NCBI GenBank assembly: GCA_032622095.1
Contig: CP136062.1
Span: forward strand, 161,940,875 to 162,004,874
Origin: Siphonodentalium dalli
Taxonomy: Eukaryota; Mollusca; Scaphopoda; Gadilida; Siphonodentaliidae
Length of the DNA stretch: 64,000 bases
Direction of reading: 5' to 3'
Under the pieces are notes generated by a model. It was not told the DNA's origin. It was given only the letters and a program-made list of their open reading frames with translations, and did not search any database. Position numbers and translations under genes: made by a program. Positions 55,301 through 64,000 of this stretch are shown here, piece by piece. The number at the start of each line of letters is the position of its first letter. The stretch's first letter is position 1.

Positions 55301-56935
55301 TATCTTGAGGGGCGAGCCTGTTCAATGGAGGTTAGCTGAGGGCGGGACTGCTGACAAAAGATAACATTTAAACCGCGTCGGCCGGCTCTTCACCCCCCCC
55401 CCCCCCGCGTCGGCCGGCTCTTCAACCCCCCCCCCCCCCCCCCCGCGTCGGCCGGCTCTCTTGTTGGTTTGGCGCAATTTGTGGAACTTCTGCGAAGATA
55501 TAAATAATTATCTTGTACAAATGACAACAGTTAGAACACTTTCATGTGAACTTCTTCAAATTTGAAACAGATCCAATGTCTACAGATTTCAGATCTAGAT
55601 AAGTAGGCTAACTGTAACCATTATTAAAAGTGGGTTATTCGTTTAAGAAATGAATTCAAGATCGATTGGGGGGGGGGTCATTGGAGTTTGACCGCAGAGT
55701 AATTAAACAACGTATGCGCATCCCGTTATAATCATATACCAATACAGTTTAAAGATTACGCGCACGTTTTTGCAACATTTCCTGGTATTTCAAAATTGAT
55801 TTTCTCAAAATCTGTCAGGCATTTCTTTGTGAAATTTGGTACAAGCGAGTATTGTGACACAATGTTTCAGAGCCATCGACACATTTGATATTATAACCTC
55901 ATTTACTTCATTTTGATGGCATGGAAAGTATTTAAAGTTGCACTGTTTTTCGGTACCAGGAACTTCTTTAAAATAGATTATTTCAAAAGTGCAGTTCATA
56001 TATCCATGATATCATATCGGAAGATCATGAGAGGTGACTAACTTTTTCTTGATTAATGAAATGTAATGATTATTTTCAATTAGAAAAACAATAAGTTGTT
56101 CAAATTGGAAGAAAACAGTGTTGATTGGGACAAAGTGTCCTATTCGAATCGTTCCTTAAAGGTACTCAATCCGATAAAACTCCTCTCAATTACTATTTCA
56201 ATGGCTTCGGGGGTCAAAAATATTTGATTCGAGTCGAGGAAGTCACCCACCAAAGCTCAGATTTGTTAGATATCGATTTTAGAAATCTATTATTTTTCAT
56301 TATCGGGAATTCTTTCTGGCCCAGAAGACAGGCAAAATTTCGTTATTATTACCACTTGGTTATAGAGTTATCCATCCTTGTCTGTTTGAATAGAGTTTTG
56401 GCGTAAAATCTCGAGCAGGTTACCAAATTGACGGCGGTTATTAGTACTCATCTCGAGCAATTAACAAATTTCAAAAATCAATATCTAATAACTCTGAGCT
56501 TTGTTTGATGGGTTCCTCGACTCGAATCAAATATTTTGTACCCCCAAAGCCAAAGAAATAGTAATATATGACCCTCTGATCTGATTGTTGTTGTTGGAAT
56601 CTGTTGAGATGGGGACCCTCTTTACGGATTGAGTACCTTTAATAAAGGTAAATATAAACTTCCTATTTTCAGGACAAACCGGGAAAACATACGTGGTGAG
56701 GAGCTGTGTTGTGGACAACGGAGGGCCGAATTCCGAAACGGAGATTGGCCGAGAGAGTCACTGTGGGTGGATGAAAGTTATAGAATTCAAGAACCGGAGG
56801 ATGGACGGGTGCATGATGAGCTGTAATACGAATGGCTGTAACGGTGGATCGAACACATACCACCTGCCAACATCCGCTAAAGAATTAATGTTCAGTATGT
56901 GCATGTTCGTTATGTTGACTCTTAACTTCTTATAA
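49282..56935 (+). CDS. Ly6/uPAR-domain GPI-anchored protein, three coding exons
   Basis: Joining 49282-49354, 53084-53254 and 56673-56935 gives 507 nt, 168 residues plus stop. All introns are phase 1 with GTGAGT and GTAAGT donors and TTTTCAG acceptors. Residues 1-24 form a signal peptide (hydrophobic core LFLTLTLALM). The ectodomain holds ten cysteines (30, 33, 43, 58, 74, 93, 112, 128, 132, 137), opening C-x2-C and ending GCN, the three-finger Ly6/uPAR pattern. N37 and N48 lie in N-x-S/T sites. Residues 139-142 (GGSN) are a likely GPI-attachment site, before the hydrophobic tail at 152-168. Such proteins sit on the outer membrane leaflet and modulate receptors or channels. The invertebrate quiver/sleepless-like group is a candidate family, but the specific partner is unknown. 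Nothing suggests a secreted toxin. Confidence 0.85.
49384..49888. mobile_element. Element of repeated AAGTCGTTATAACGACTT palindromes, GGGCCA ends, in Ly6 intron 1
   Basis: The ends GGGCCACCCGAAACACCA (49384-49401) and TGGCGTTTCGGATGGCCC (about 49871-49888) are inverted repeats with two mismatches. Between them the self-complementary words AAGTCGTTATAACGACTT and CAACTCGTTATAACGAGTTG recur more than a dozen times at irregular spacing. The element starts 30 bases after the exon 1 donor. It shares the GGGCCAC end and the palindromic-word design with 15357-15698. Confidence 0.85.
49889..50639. other. Intron 1 sequence, unassigned; poly-C tract
   Basis: A C-run of about 22 lies at 50010-50032. Other sequence is AT-rich without recognised content. 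Confidence 0.5.
50640..50990 (+). repeat. Inverted counterpart of 39895-40315, in Ly6 intron 1
   Basis: AGTATTCAGGCGCTATGCCAAC, in parts, ACATCGCCGAAAA, CTCCATAGAAAACATCG, AATTGTAAATATTTAC and CGATTCGGAACGCAACTATC are diverged complements of the 39895-40315 block. Confidence 0.7.
50991..52439. repeat. Intron 1 sequence with a local tandem duplication
   Basis: Words TTTAGCCAAATG and TTTGGCCAAATT cluster at 51070-51175. A diverged tandem pair of about 130 bp lies at 51645-51890, sharing TTAAAACARCAGCG, CACTAGKTA, TCACCTATT, GTGCTCACTGAT and AACTCTCTTCAAAGCATA; the 102-codon frame across it reads both copies. Elsewhere nothing is recognised. Confidence 0.6.
52440..53045 (+). repeat. Uninterrupted copy of the segment split at 4745-8787
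   Basis: 52440-52760 matches 4745-5045 and 52790-53045 matches 8506-8787, in the same order and orientation. It includes the GGTTATAACC foldback at about 52470-52590. It ends 38 bases before exon 2 of the Ly6 gene. The frame at 52852-53046 has a hydrophobic stretch (CSILLICLVICALHISIVI) but no sign of being a separate gene. Confidence 0.8.
53084..53254 (+). other. Ly6 gene, coding exon 2 (first cysteines)
   Basis: The acceptor is TATTATTGTTTTCAG ending at 53083. The donor A|GTAAGT is at 53254/53255. It encodes SSIGCFVCTSINHSSPSC and continues to FPATECIKMTASD: five of the ten cysteines and both N-glycosylation sites. Confidence 0.9.
53255..54430. other. Ly6 intron 2, left part, unassigned
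   Basis: No recognised repeat or coding domain; AT-rich with TATATACACGTG words near 54365-54395. Confidence 0.45.
54435..54914 (+). mobile_element. TTAA family A element, copy A1, in Ly6 intron 2
   Basis: TTAA at 54431-54434 and 54915-54918. Termini AGGTACTCAACCCG and CGGGTTGAGTACCT are perfect inverted repeats. The interior is near-identical to A2 (CAATTACTATTTCAATGGCT, ATTCGAGTCGAGGAAGTCAC, TTATAGAGTTATCCATCC). It is non-coding; the 93-codon frame in A2 is broken here. Confidence 0.95.
54919..56155. repeat. Ly6 intron 2, middle part, with GC-rich poly-C repeats
   Basis: At about 55375-55460 the word CGCGTCGGCCGGCTCTTC occurs three times, separated by C-runs of about 15 and 21. The DNA could form i-motif or quadruplex structure. 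A G-run is at about 55668-55676. The remaining sequence is unassigned. Confidence 0.7.
56160..56638 (+). mobile_element. TTAA family A element, copy A2, beside Ly6 exon 3
   Basis: TTAA at 56156-56159 and 56639-56642; termini AGGTACTCAATCCG and CGGATTGAGTACCT. It ends 34 bases before exon 3 at 56673, so the acceptor's pyrimidine tract is outside it while the branch point may lie in or next to its right end. Length 479 bp against 480 bp for A1. Confidence 0.95.
56673..56935 (+). other. Ly6 gene, coding exon 3 (last cysteines and GPI signal)
   Basis: The acceptor is CTTCCTATTTTCAG ending at 56672. It begins GKTYVVRSCVVDNGG after the split codon, includes SHCGWMKVIEFKNRR and CMMSCNTNGCN, and ends with the hydrophobic tail and TAA at 56933-56935. 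No AATAAA was seen close downstream, so the 3' end is undefined. Confidence 0.9.
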
Positions 56936-57694
56936 ATCGTGCTAAGGATGCGAAGATTCGGAAAGATTTAGTAACGTCATTCGCGATTCGCCCAGTTCCT
57001 TGTCTGGTGGATGAACTGAATAACTTCTGGTTAGAAAAATGGCAGATTACAATATCAATTATCATTATTTATATTAATTCTCAACAAAGCATGCAACACA
57101 AAAATATGCATGCACATGCAAGGCATGCTGTTTTTTTTCTCAATGACTCCGGTATACCAACGACGTACAAGATCAAGTTCCTATAACCTCCATGTCAGTT
57201 TTGGATATTGCATGGCTGTGATATATGCTGGTGCAGATGAATGTAGCACCACGTCCCTCCTACATGGCAAGGCTATCATACACATGAGTAATTAGACCTA
57301 TTCCAAGTAGCAGTACGCCGAAAATGTTCATGAAGATGAAACAATCGTGAATGAATATGGCTAACATTCTAGGATCTACACGTATAGATGTTTGCACTAC
57401 ACTCGGAAAATGCATGTATTTAGTGAAGTGCATGTGTTATATGATATGGGAAACTATGCAATGGACCGAACTTATTCTTAATTACTTCAGGCGTCGACTA
57501 GGCAGCGGTCGTTTACAACAACACGTTTGACAGTTCCAAGATTTTCTGAGGATCTTATAGCAGCGACAACAACAATGTCAAGAACAAATCATGTGTGTGT
57601 GATTATCGTTCCTGTATATAATACCGGAGACAGGTTAGGTGTAGATTGGAGATCGCAGATCAAGTCTGGCGAGACCATACTGTTCATTACATAC
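56936..57694. other. Downstream of the Ly6 stop; 3' untranslated region presumed
   Basis: No canonical AATAAA was spotted and no other gene is recognised. The 3' untranslated region of the Ly6 gene probably lies in the first part. Confidence 0.4.
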
Positions 57695-57962
57695 ATGCAA
57701 GCCTTGAAATAGTGTGTCTGTCATTTGCAGAGTGAGGTCCCCAGAGGATAAATTTAGTGACACAGCGGGCTAACGTCACCAAATTCACCCTCTGTGAACC
57801 TCATTCTCCTGAGGCCTCAACTGCTATGGGAGACCTTTTTTACCAAAATGAGGTTCCCAGAGTTACGCTATATATAGCCCGCTGTGTGGGGTAGCGTCAC
57901 TGACTTCGTCCTCTGGGTACCCCATTCCGCAATTGACAGCCACACTATTTCAAGGTTTGCAT
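57695..57962. mobile_element. Miniature inverted-repeat element, 268 bp
   Basis: Left end ATGCAAGCCTTGAAATAGTG; right end CACTATTTCAAGGTTTGCAT. The inverted match continues through CTGTCATTTGC and GTCCCCAGAGGA with scattered differences, so each arm is about 55 bp. A further pair, CAGCGGGCTA and TAGCCCGCTG, lies inside. Fragments of the family are at 6090 and 6615. Confidence 0.85.
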
Positions 57963-58073
57963 AAATGAATGGTCAGTAGGAGGAAAATCTGTCCAATGGC
58001 AGCTGAACTACCCTGGTTGTCCAAAAACAGTGAGATGTGTTGAGCTCGTGCTTTACATCAGCTATAAACTTAA

Positions 58074-58530
58074 AGGCCCACTTAATTTTCGAACCCCCAG
58101 ATTACATTATATAAAATATATGCCATATTATATACCATTTGAAAGAGAAAGCTCGAAAACATTGTATTATCAACTTATCCGGTGTAATAAACTGTGAACA
58201 TGTTGTTTTTGTTGAGTTGCCAACGCGTTTTGTCATCTAGATTGCAGTAAAAAGCAGTATAATTTTCATTGCAGGGGGGAATAACTCTATATATTAAAGA
58301 TAGAGTTCTTCCCTTTCCATTGAAAAAGTTTGAATTTTGTTCCATTCTGTGAGTCATTCTATGATTTCAGCAGTTTTCTATTTCTCTGTGGGCATCTTCT
58401 GAGACACAGATGTTTCAAATAGTGATGAATTATAGTATTTTAATCATATTTTATGGCATAGATTGTTATTAAAACCGTATATCAAGTCACTATAAAAAAA
58501 TAATCGGCGACTCGAAAATTAAGTGGGCCT
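58074..58530 (+). mobile_element. TTAA family C element, copy C1
   Basis: Termini AGGCCCACTTAATTTTCGA and TCGAAAATTAAGTGGGCCT are perfect 19-base inverted repeats. The flanks are TTAA (58070-58073) and TTGA (58531-58534), the second presumably a mutated TTAA. 457 bp, non-coding. Fragments C2 and C3 are at 11725 and 21346. Confidence 0.95.
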
Positions 58531-58564
58531 TTGAAATAGTTAACAGTCTGGATGCTGCATAGTC

Positions 58565-60380
58565 TGTGTAAACGTATAATGCACACACTGACATATACTG
58601 AGTCTATCGTAGTTTGTGTAAACGTATAATGCACATACTGACATATACTGAGTCTATATCGTAGTCAGTGTAAACTGTAAACGTATAATGCACATACTGA
58701 CATATACTGAGACTATATCGTAGTCTGTATAAACGTATAATGCACACACTGACATATACTGACATTTACCGAGTCTATCGTAGTCAGTGTAAACGTATAA
58801 TGCACACACTGACATATACTGAGTCTATATCGTAGTCAGTGTAAACTGTAAACGTATAATGCACATACTGACATATACTGAGTCTATATCGTAGTCTGTA
58901 TAAACGTATAATGCACATACTGACATATACTGAGTCTATATCGTAGTCTGTGTGAACGTATAATGCACATACTGACATATACTGAGTCTATCGTAGTCTG
59001 TGTAAACGTATAATGCACATACTGACATATACTGAGTCTATATCGTAGTCTGTGTAAACGTATAATGCACATACTGACATATACTGAGTCTATCGTAGTC
59101 AGTGTAAACGTATAATGCACATACTGACATATACTGAGTCTATCGTAGTCTGTGTAAACGTATAATGCACATACTGACATATACTGAGTCTATATCGTAG
59201 TCTGTGTAAACGTATAATGCACATACTGACATATACTGAGTCTATCGTAGTCAGTTTAAACGTATAATGCACATACTGACATTTACCGAGTCTATCGTAG
59301 TCAGTGTAAACGTATAATGCACATACTGACATATACTGAGTCTATCGTAGTAAGTTTAAACGTATAATGCACATACTGACATATACCGAGTCTATCGTAG
59401 TCAGTGTAAACGTATAATGCACATACTGACATATACCGAGTCTATCGTAGTCAGTTTAAACGTATAATGCACATACTGACATATACCGAGTCTATCGTAG
59501 TCAGTGTAAACGTATAATGCACATACTGACATATACTGAGTCTATCGTAGTCTGTGTAAACGTATAATGCACATACTGACATATACTGAGTCTATATCGT
59601 AGTCAGTGTAAACTGTAAACGTATAATGCACATACTGACATATACCGAGTCTATCGTAGTCAGTTTAAACGTATAATGCACATACTGACATATACCGAGT
59701 CTATCGTAGTCAGTGTAAACGTATAATGCACATACTGACATATACTGAGTCTATCGTAGTCTGTGTAAACGTATAATGCACATACTGACATATACTGAGT
59801 CTATATCGTAGTCTGTGTAAACGTATAATGCACATACTGACATATACTGAGTCTATCGTAGTCAGTTTAAACGTATAATGCACATACTGACATTTACCGA
59901 GTCTATCGTAGTCAGTGTAAACGTATAATGCACATACTGACATATACTGAGTCTATCGTAGTAAGTTTAAACGTATAATGCACATACTGACATATACCGA
60001 GTCTATCGTAGTCAGTGTAAACGTATAATGCACATACTGACATATACCGAGTCTATCGTAGTCAGTTTAAACGTATAATGCACATACTGACATATACCGA
60101 GTCTATCGTAGTCAGTGTAAACGTATAATGCACATACTGACATATACTGAGTCTATCGTAGTCTGTGTAAACGTATAATGCACATACTGACATATACTGA
60201 GTCTATATCGTAGTCAGTGTAAACTGTAAACGTATAATGCACATACTGACATATACTGAGTCTATATCGTAGTCAGTGTAAACTGTAAACGTATAATGCA
60301 CATACTGACATATACTGAGTCTATCGTAGTCTACATAAACGTATAATGCACATACTGACATATACTGAGTATATCATAGT
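58565..60380 (+). repeat. 50-bp satellite, about 35 units, with 611-bp higher-order period
   Basis: The unit contains CGTATAATGCACATACTGAC, ATATACTGAGTCTATCGTAG and TCAGTGTAAA. Variants add TA (TATATCG) or CTGTAAA. A block of about 560 bp from near 59087 recurs 611 bases further on with the same sequence of variants. The minus-strand open frames inside simply read the units; the two identical 77-codon frames at 59099 and 59710 mark the duplicated block. Confidence 0.95.
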
Positions 60381-60599
60381 CTCGTTGAAATGTCATTTCT
60401 TGGAATCGTGCAGGCTTCACCAACCTACGTCACTTCACCTTAGGTTAATCGCTTCGATTTGACACTTTTATCTTGGGGCTACTAATATATAGTGAGTTCT
60501 GATTAGCGATATACGGACGTGGATTCCTGAGATTCGGGAAACAGAAAGAATTCGACAAGTAATCAAACACACTAGCTACTTATATGTGGTTCTGTGTAG
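60381..60599. other. Unassigned flank of the satellite
   Basis: No recognised feature. Confidence 0.4.
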
Positions 60600-60603
60600 T
60601 TAA

Positions 60604-61357
60604 AGGTACTCAATCCGATTCGAGGGGGCCTCGGTGGCTCAATCGGTTAGGGGTACCACTCCAAGCCGTTTCGCCCACCAGCGCTGGCGATAAGGGTTCA
60701 AATCTACATGTTTCCATCGTGGACGTTGTAACTCGAAATCGTTATCTGGTGGAGTTGCCAGTTACTCGCCGATGGCCGGTGGTTTGCCGCACATGGTTGA
60801 CGAGTTTATCAGCCATTGAAATCACTGTTAGATTAGTCGCAAGTGTGCGGATTTCCTCCACCACTAAAACTGGCAATGTCGTGATATGGCCTTAGTTGCT
60901 AAAGCGACAATAAACCCCAATCAATCAATCAATCCGATTCGATGGTCCCCATATCATCATATTCCGACAACAATATGTTTTGAAATGCCGCTTCATTTAT
61001 CAGAATCGGTTAAGGTTAATTGCTCAAAAATAATGCTAACCACAGTCAACTATATAGTATAAAATTGACCAAAACGTGTTATTTATCAACATTTAGTTTC
61101 AAGAAAGTTGGTCGATTGTAAAATGACCTATAACACCAAAGCCACTTAATTTTAGAGTTATCAATCTTCATCCTCAAGTTTGTCCGAAGTCGTCGGCTTG
61201 ACGAATATTTGCCAGGCCGCCAAAAAATACATATCTCGGGAAATAACTAATTCAAAAACTCGATTTCTTATCACTCTGAGGTTTCTCGACTCGAATCAGA
61301 TATGTTTACCCCCCCCCCCTTCCAACCCAAAGAAATAGTCACTTGGATTATGCATCT
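60604..61357 (+). mobile_element. TTAA family A element, copy A3, interrupted by a SINE
   Basis: TTAA at 60600-60603 and 61358-61361. The left terminus AGGTACTCAATCCGATTCGA is followed by the SINE (60624-60929), after which the element resumes with CCGATTCGATGGTCCCC. The interior is more diverged than A1 and A2 but keeps TTATCAACATT, TTTTAGAGTTATCAATCTTC and TCGACTCGAATCAGATATG. The right end is altered (TTGGATTATGCATCT). Confidence 0.85.
60624..60933 (+). mobile_element. tRNA-derived SINE, complete copy
   Basis: The head has a pol III A box region (TGGCTCAATCGGTTAGGGG) and B box (GGGTTCAAATCTAC), spaced as in a tRNA. The body runs CGTTATCTGGTGGAGTTGCC to GTCGTGATATGGCC. The tail is AATAAACCCC followed by (AATC)n. 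CCGATTCGA, or up to 13 bases counting CAAT, is duplicated on both sides (60611-60623 and 60930-60942). About 310 bp. The partner LINE, expected to share the AATC-type tail, is not in this window. Confidence 0.9.
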
Positions 61358-61361
61358 TTAA

Positions 61362-62511
61362 CTTATACTGGATACCACACACCGATGCATACTCGTGGTC
61401 GTCCCATCTAATTCACTTTATATATGCCCGAAAAATAATAACACATATCCGTATTTCTGTTTGGAGAGTTTTCTTATAATCGATGTGAACTGAGAGTTGT
61501 GGCATTGGACAAATGGACTGATATCGATGGCATTTGACACACTATCATTACTACCGGAAAGTGCTTCATACAGTTTGGAGTGCATAGATATGTTTCCCGT
61601 ACAACTGGGCAGCACCAGAACAAAATAGATTGACCAATTCATTGCGCTATAAGCACACGACACGATCCATGCGTACACCCCTCAATGAGTATTGTCACAC
61701 GTGTGACGTATTCACTAGGTTATTCTATAAATAATGCATGGCTTTGAGTTGACTATGCCAAAATATTGGTCCTGCGGCTCGTGGATATTATTCCTCGTCG
61801 AGGACCACTATTTTGGCATAGTCCACGACAAGATGTGCATTATTTATTATATTATATCGAACATTGGTGTCAAGTCACATTTATATATACCGCGAATTAT
61901 GGAAATTGGTCACATATTTTACAATTTACGGAAATCTTTTGACGATGGCAGCTGTATGATTATAACTATGTTTATAACTTATTAGTTACAACTATACATT
62001 GTATAACATATATTTATGATTCGTGTATATATTTGTTTCTATAATTTCGTCGTTTACAAAGAAATTTCGGGAACATTTTAAAAGCTTATTTGTTTCTCTT
62101 TGATGAAATCGGAAAAGGAAGTTGTACCAGTCACTCGAACATTAGGACTGTCTGCTTGCCAAGTTATTAAACCTTTCAGTGCCAGGGGCCGATCTTATCG
62201 GCCCTAATTTACGGTCTGTAAAATCGGCCCTAAAAAAATAATAAAAAATAATAATAAACAAATTTTAAAGATTTTTTTGAGTTGAATTGTTTTTGGGTAT
62301 GCTTAAGCATGCTATAGCGAATTTAAAAACAAACTGGATAAAACCTTAGGGGCATGTTATAACTCAAAAATATCACCAAGTATTCATAGTAATAATTTTG
62401 ATGCCCATGAAAAACGTAAGATTCTCAAGCACTAAACCTACAAAATAAGTCTGTAAAAGAATATAAGATAAAATTATTAAAATTGTAAAAAATAATAACA
62501 AATGATGAAAA
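61362..62511. repeat. Unassigned, with a hairpin at 61731-61842
   Basis: ATAATGCATGGC, ACTATGCCAAAATA and GGTCCT pair with AGGACC, TATTTTGGCATAGT and TGTGCATTAT, giving a stem of about 45 bp with a GAATAATATCC-type loop. The 86-codon minus frame upstream has no domain. Confidence 0.7.
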
Positions 62512-62560
62512 ATTGTTAGGCCAATGCATTGTCTTGTATATGCGAGGCGACCTATGGTAG
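62512..62560 (+). mobile_element. Foldback family E fragment, copy E5
   Basis: AATTGTTAGGCCAATGCATT, then TATGCGAGGCGACCTATGG. One side of the E palindrome only; the sequence then diverges. Confidence 0.7.
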
Positions 62561-62785
62561 CGAGATGTTCCCTAATTATTTGTTTGTGTTCTCTCCAATT
62601 AATTGTCGCTATATGGTATGTACTGTCATTTACCTTACATGCTATACATGCTTCTTCTTCTTTCGATTACATTCCACCGTCAACAGGCTGATAATTATGA
62701 CTAAATTGTTATACATTGTTAAAATGGCAATAATTTATATACAAGCGGCACCTCTCTATTTCAATGACATGCAGAACGTCGATTT
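62561..62785. other. No supported gene
   Basis: An 86-codon plus frame (62529-62789) has Cys and aromatic residues but no domain I know. Not called. Confidence 0.35.
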
Positions 62786-62789
62786 TTAA

Positions 62790-63360
62790 AGGCGCGGATG
62801 GCCTTGGTTGAAGATTATAGTTTTAAAATAAAAGTTACCAAATTATGAAAATGTACTTAATACACTAATAGTATAGTATAATGATAGTATTAATGCAATT
62901 TTATCCACAAAACACACTTTGTGTGCGCCGAACGTTTGTTTATATACAGCACGTAAATAATGTGCGATAAGCAAAACACTCAACACGGTGGCAATTATTT
63001 TGGGCCATTATTCATTCAACACCGAAATTTTGAGTGGCGAGGATTAGCGAGCTCTGAATATGTATGTTGTAAACAACACGGCGACAGTTTTAATCAAAGT
63101 TCGTTTAGTGTGGTCTCCCTGGTGTTGAGTGTTGTGCTTATCGAACACTCTTTACGTACTGTACTGTAATTGTAACATAATATGTCTTTTGTTTACTAAG
63201 AAGACGTACGATCTTGACAATACTATGCCATGTATGCTATATTAGTATTGGTATAAGAACAAAATATGTCTATATTTTAATGTGCTTTCTGTTTATGGCT
63301 GTTTTAACACGGATGTGACTATTTTAACAGCAATATCCATCGCGAATGTCATCCGTGCGT
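62790..63360. mobile_element. TTAA family B element, copy B4
   Basis: TTAA at 62786-62789 and 63361-63364. Left terminus AGGCGCGGATGGCCTTGG; the right part reads ATCGCGAATGTCATCCGTGC. The interior has an inverted pair, GTGCGATAAGCAAAACACTC with GAGTGTTGTGCTTATCG. It is non-coding. Confidence 0.85.
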
Positions 63361-63491
63361 TTAACACAGAAATATTTCATCGTTGTTTTTGGGAAGCTGT
63401 GATTTAGTGTCTCTAAAACATCTATTTCTTGGCAAATCCTTTTGGGGAAGGAGCACATGTATGTGCAGTACGTGGCATGGCTACTTTGGGC

Positions 63492-63690
63492 GAACGGCAC
63501 CCAATGAAACCAGGACCGCGTCTATACAAGAACATTTGATCGTGTCTATATATACAAGCGACCCGGAAGAATCCAAGAATTCCCGATCAAGTCAGATCAA
63601 ATCAGGTTTCTTGTGAACAATGTGTCCGGGATTCTTGTGATATCTCTGGTTTCTTGTAGACATGAACCGCTTTCCATTGGGTGCCATTCG
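63492..63690. mobile_element. Miniature inverted-repeat element, 199 bp
   Basis: CGAACGGCACCCAATG at the left answers CATTGGGTGCCATTCG at the right (one mismatch over 16). Inside, TTCTTGTGAACA and TTCTTGTGATATC-type words repeat. No target duplication was clear. Confidence 0.75.
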
Positions 63691-63794
63691 ATAATACAGT
63701 GTGATCATATAGCATTGCTGAAAATTAGCCTGGAATAAAAAGGAGAATAATCACATAACATTCACATAAGTACAAATTGCAATACGGGTTACAG

Positions 63795-64000
63795 GAAATT
63801 TTCCGAGGTTCATCAACCAATAACTGCAGCCTCCATTTCATAAAAATCGATGACCCACTTACGTGACTTCAAGCCGATCATGTGCGCGCGCTCGCTGCGT
63901 GTTGTTATTGAGAGACTGTGTTTGAATTTTAACAATGTGTTACTTTCAATTGTTTTGGTAGTTTTTAATAGTTGTTAATGTGATTAATGTTCTATTAAAA
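63795..64000 (+). repeat. Dispersed repeat shared with 25151-25340, runs off the window
   Basis: ACGTGACTTCAAGCCGATCA, GCGCTCGCTGCGTGTTGTTA, CAATTGTTTTGGTAGTTTTT and TTCTATTAAAA match 25151-25340 in order. Confidence 0.75.

Noticed and set aside
58784-59943. Tandem-repeat proteins read from the satellite (minus strand)
   Set aside because: They only restate the 50-bp unit; unit length is not a multiple of three and frames change with unit variants.
60624-60710. A functional tRNA gene
   Set aside because: A and B boxes are present but the acceptor stem does not close and the sequence continues into a SINE body and (AATC)n tail.

Overview
The window is AT-rich, gene-poor animal DNA. Its introns use GT/AG splice sites, its transposons include a CR1-like LINE and a tRNA-headed SINE with an (AATC)n tail, and it holds many short inverted-repeat elements. 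This composition, with repeats of the GACGGACGGACG / GAGTTATGGCCC and TTTTTAGCTCACCTGA types, points to a marine invertebrate. A mollusc, probably a bivalve, is my best guess, inferred from repeat style and not from a marker gene. No bacterial, organellar, rRNA or CRISPR feature is visible.

Only one intact host gene is supported. It is a three-exon, plus-strand gene (CDS parts 49282-49354, 53084-53254, 56673-56935) for a 168-residue secreted or GPI-anchored Ly6/uPAR protein with ten ectodomain cysteines. All three junctions are phase-consistent. Its introns are full of transposon remains, and one miniature element ends 34 nt before the last exon.

Everything else I can interpret is repetitive. 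At 29.4-38.1 kb there is a nest: an element with CACTG termini and ACGGTC-rich ends holds a TA-flanked inverted-repeat element, which holds a broken CR1-like LINE (PHD-finger ORF1, endonuclease, reverse transcriptase), which was hit by a 5'-truncated SINE. At 42.15-48.17 kb a 6-kb foldback element carries a chain of related modules, each opening with GACTAG and closing with an ACAGACAG tract. At 58.56-60.38 kb there is a 50-bp satellite with a 611-bp higher-order period; smaller 47- and 48-bp satellites lie at 11.1 and 27.3 kb.

At least three miniature families with different interiors (called A, B and C here) share TTAA target duplications and AGG-type termini. Other foldbacks include one with arms made of a 17-bp tandem repeat (21.2-21.9 kb) and two built from repeated palindromic words with GGGCCAC ends (15.4 and 49.4 kb). 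A degenerate coding remnant on the minus strand (26.3-27.1 kb) lies between inverted repeats, and a decayed LINE reverse-transcriptase tail lies at 22.5 kb.

All homology statements rest on reading motifs by eye; no database search was possible. Repeat edges are precise where terminal repeats and target duplications could be read, and otherwise approximate.
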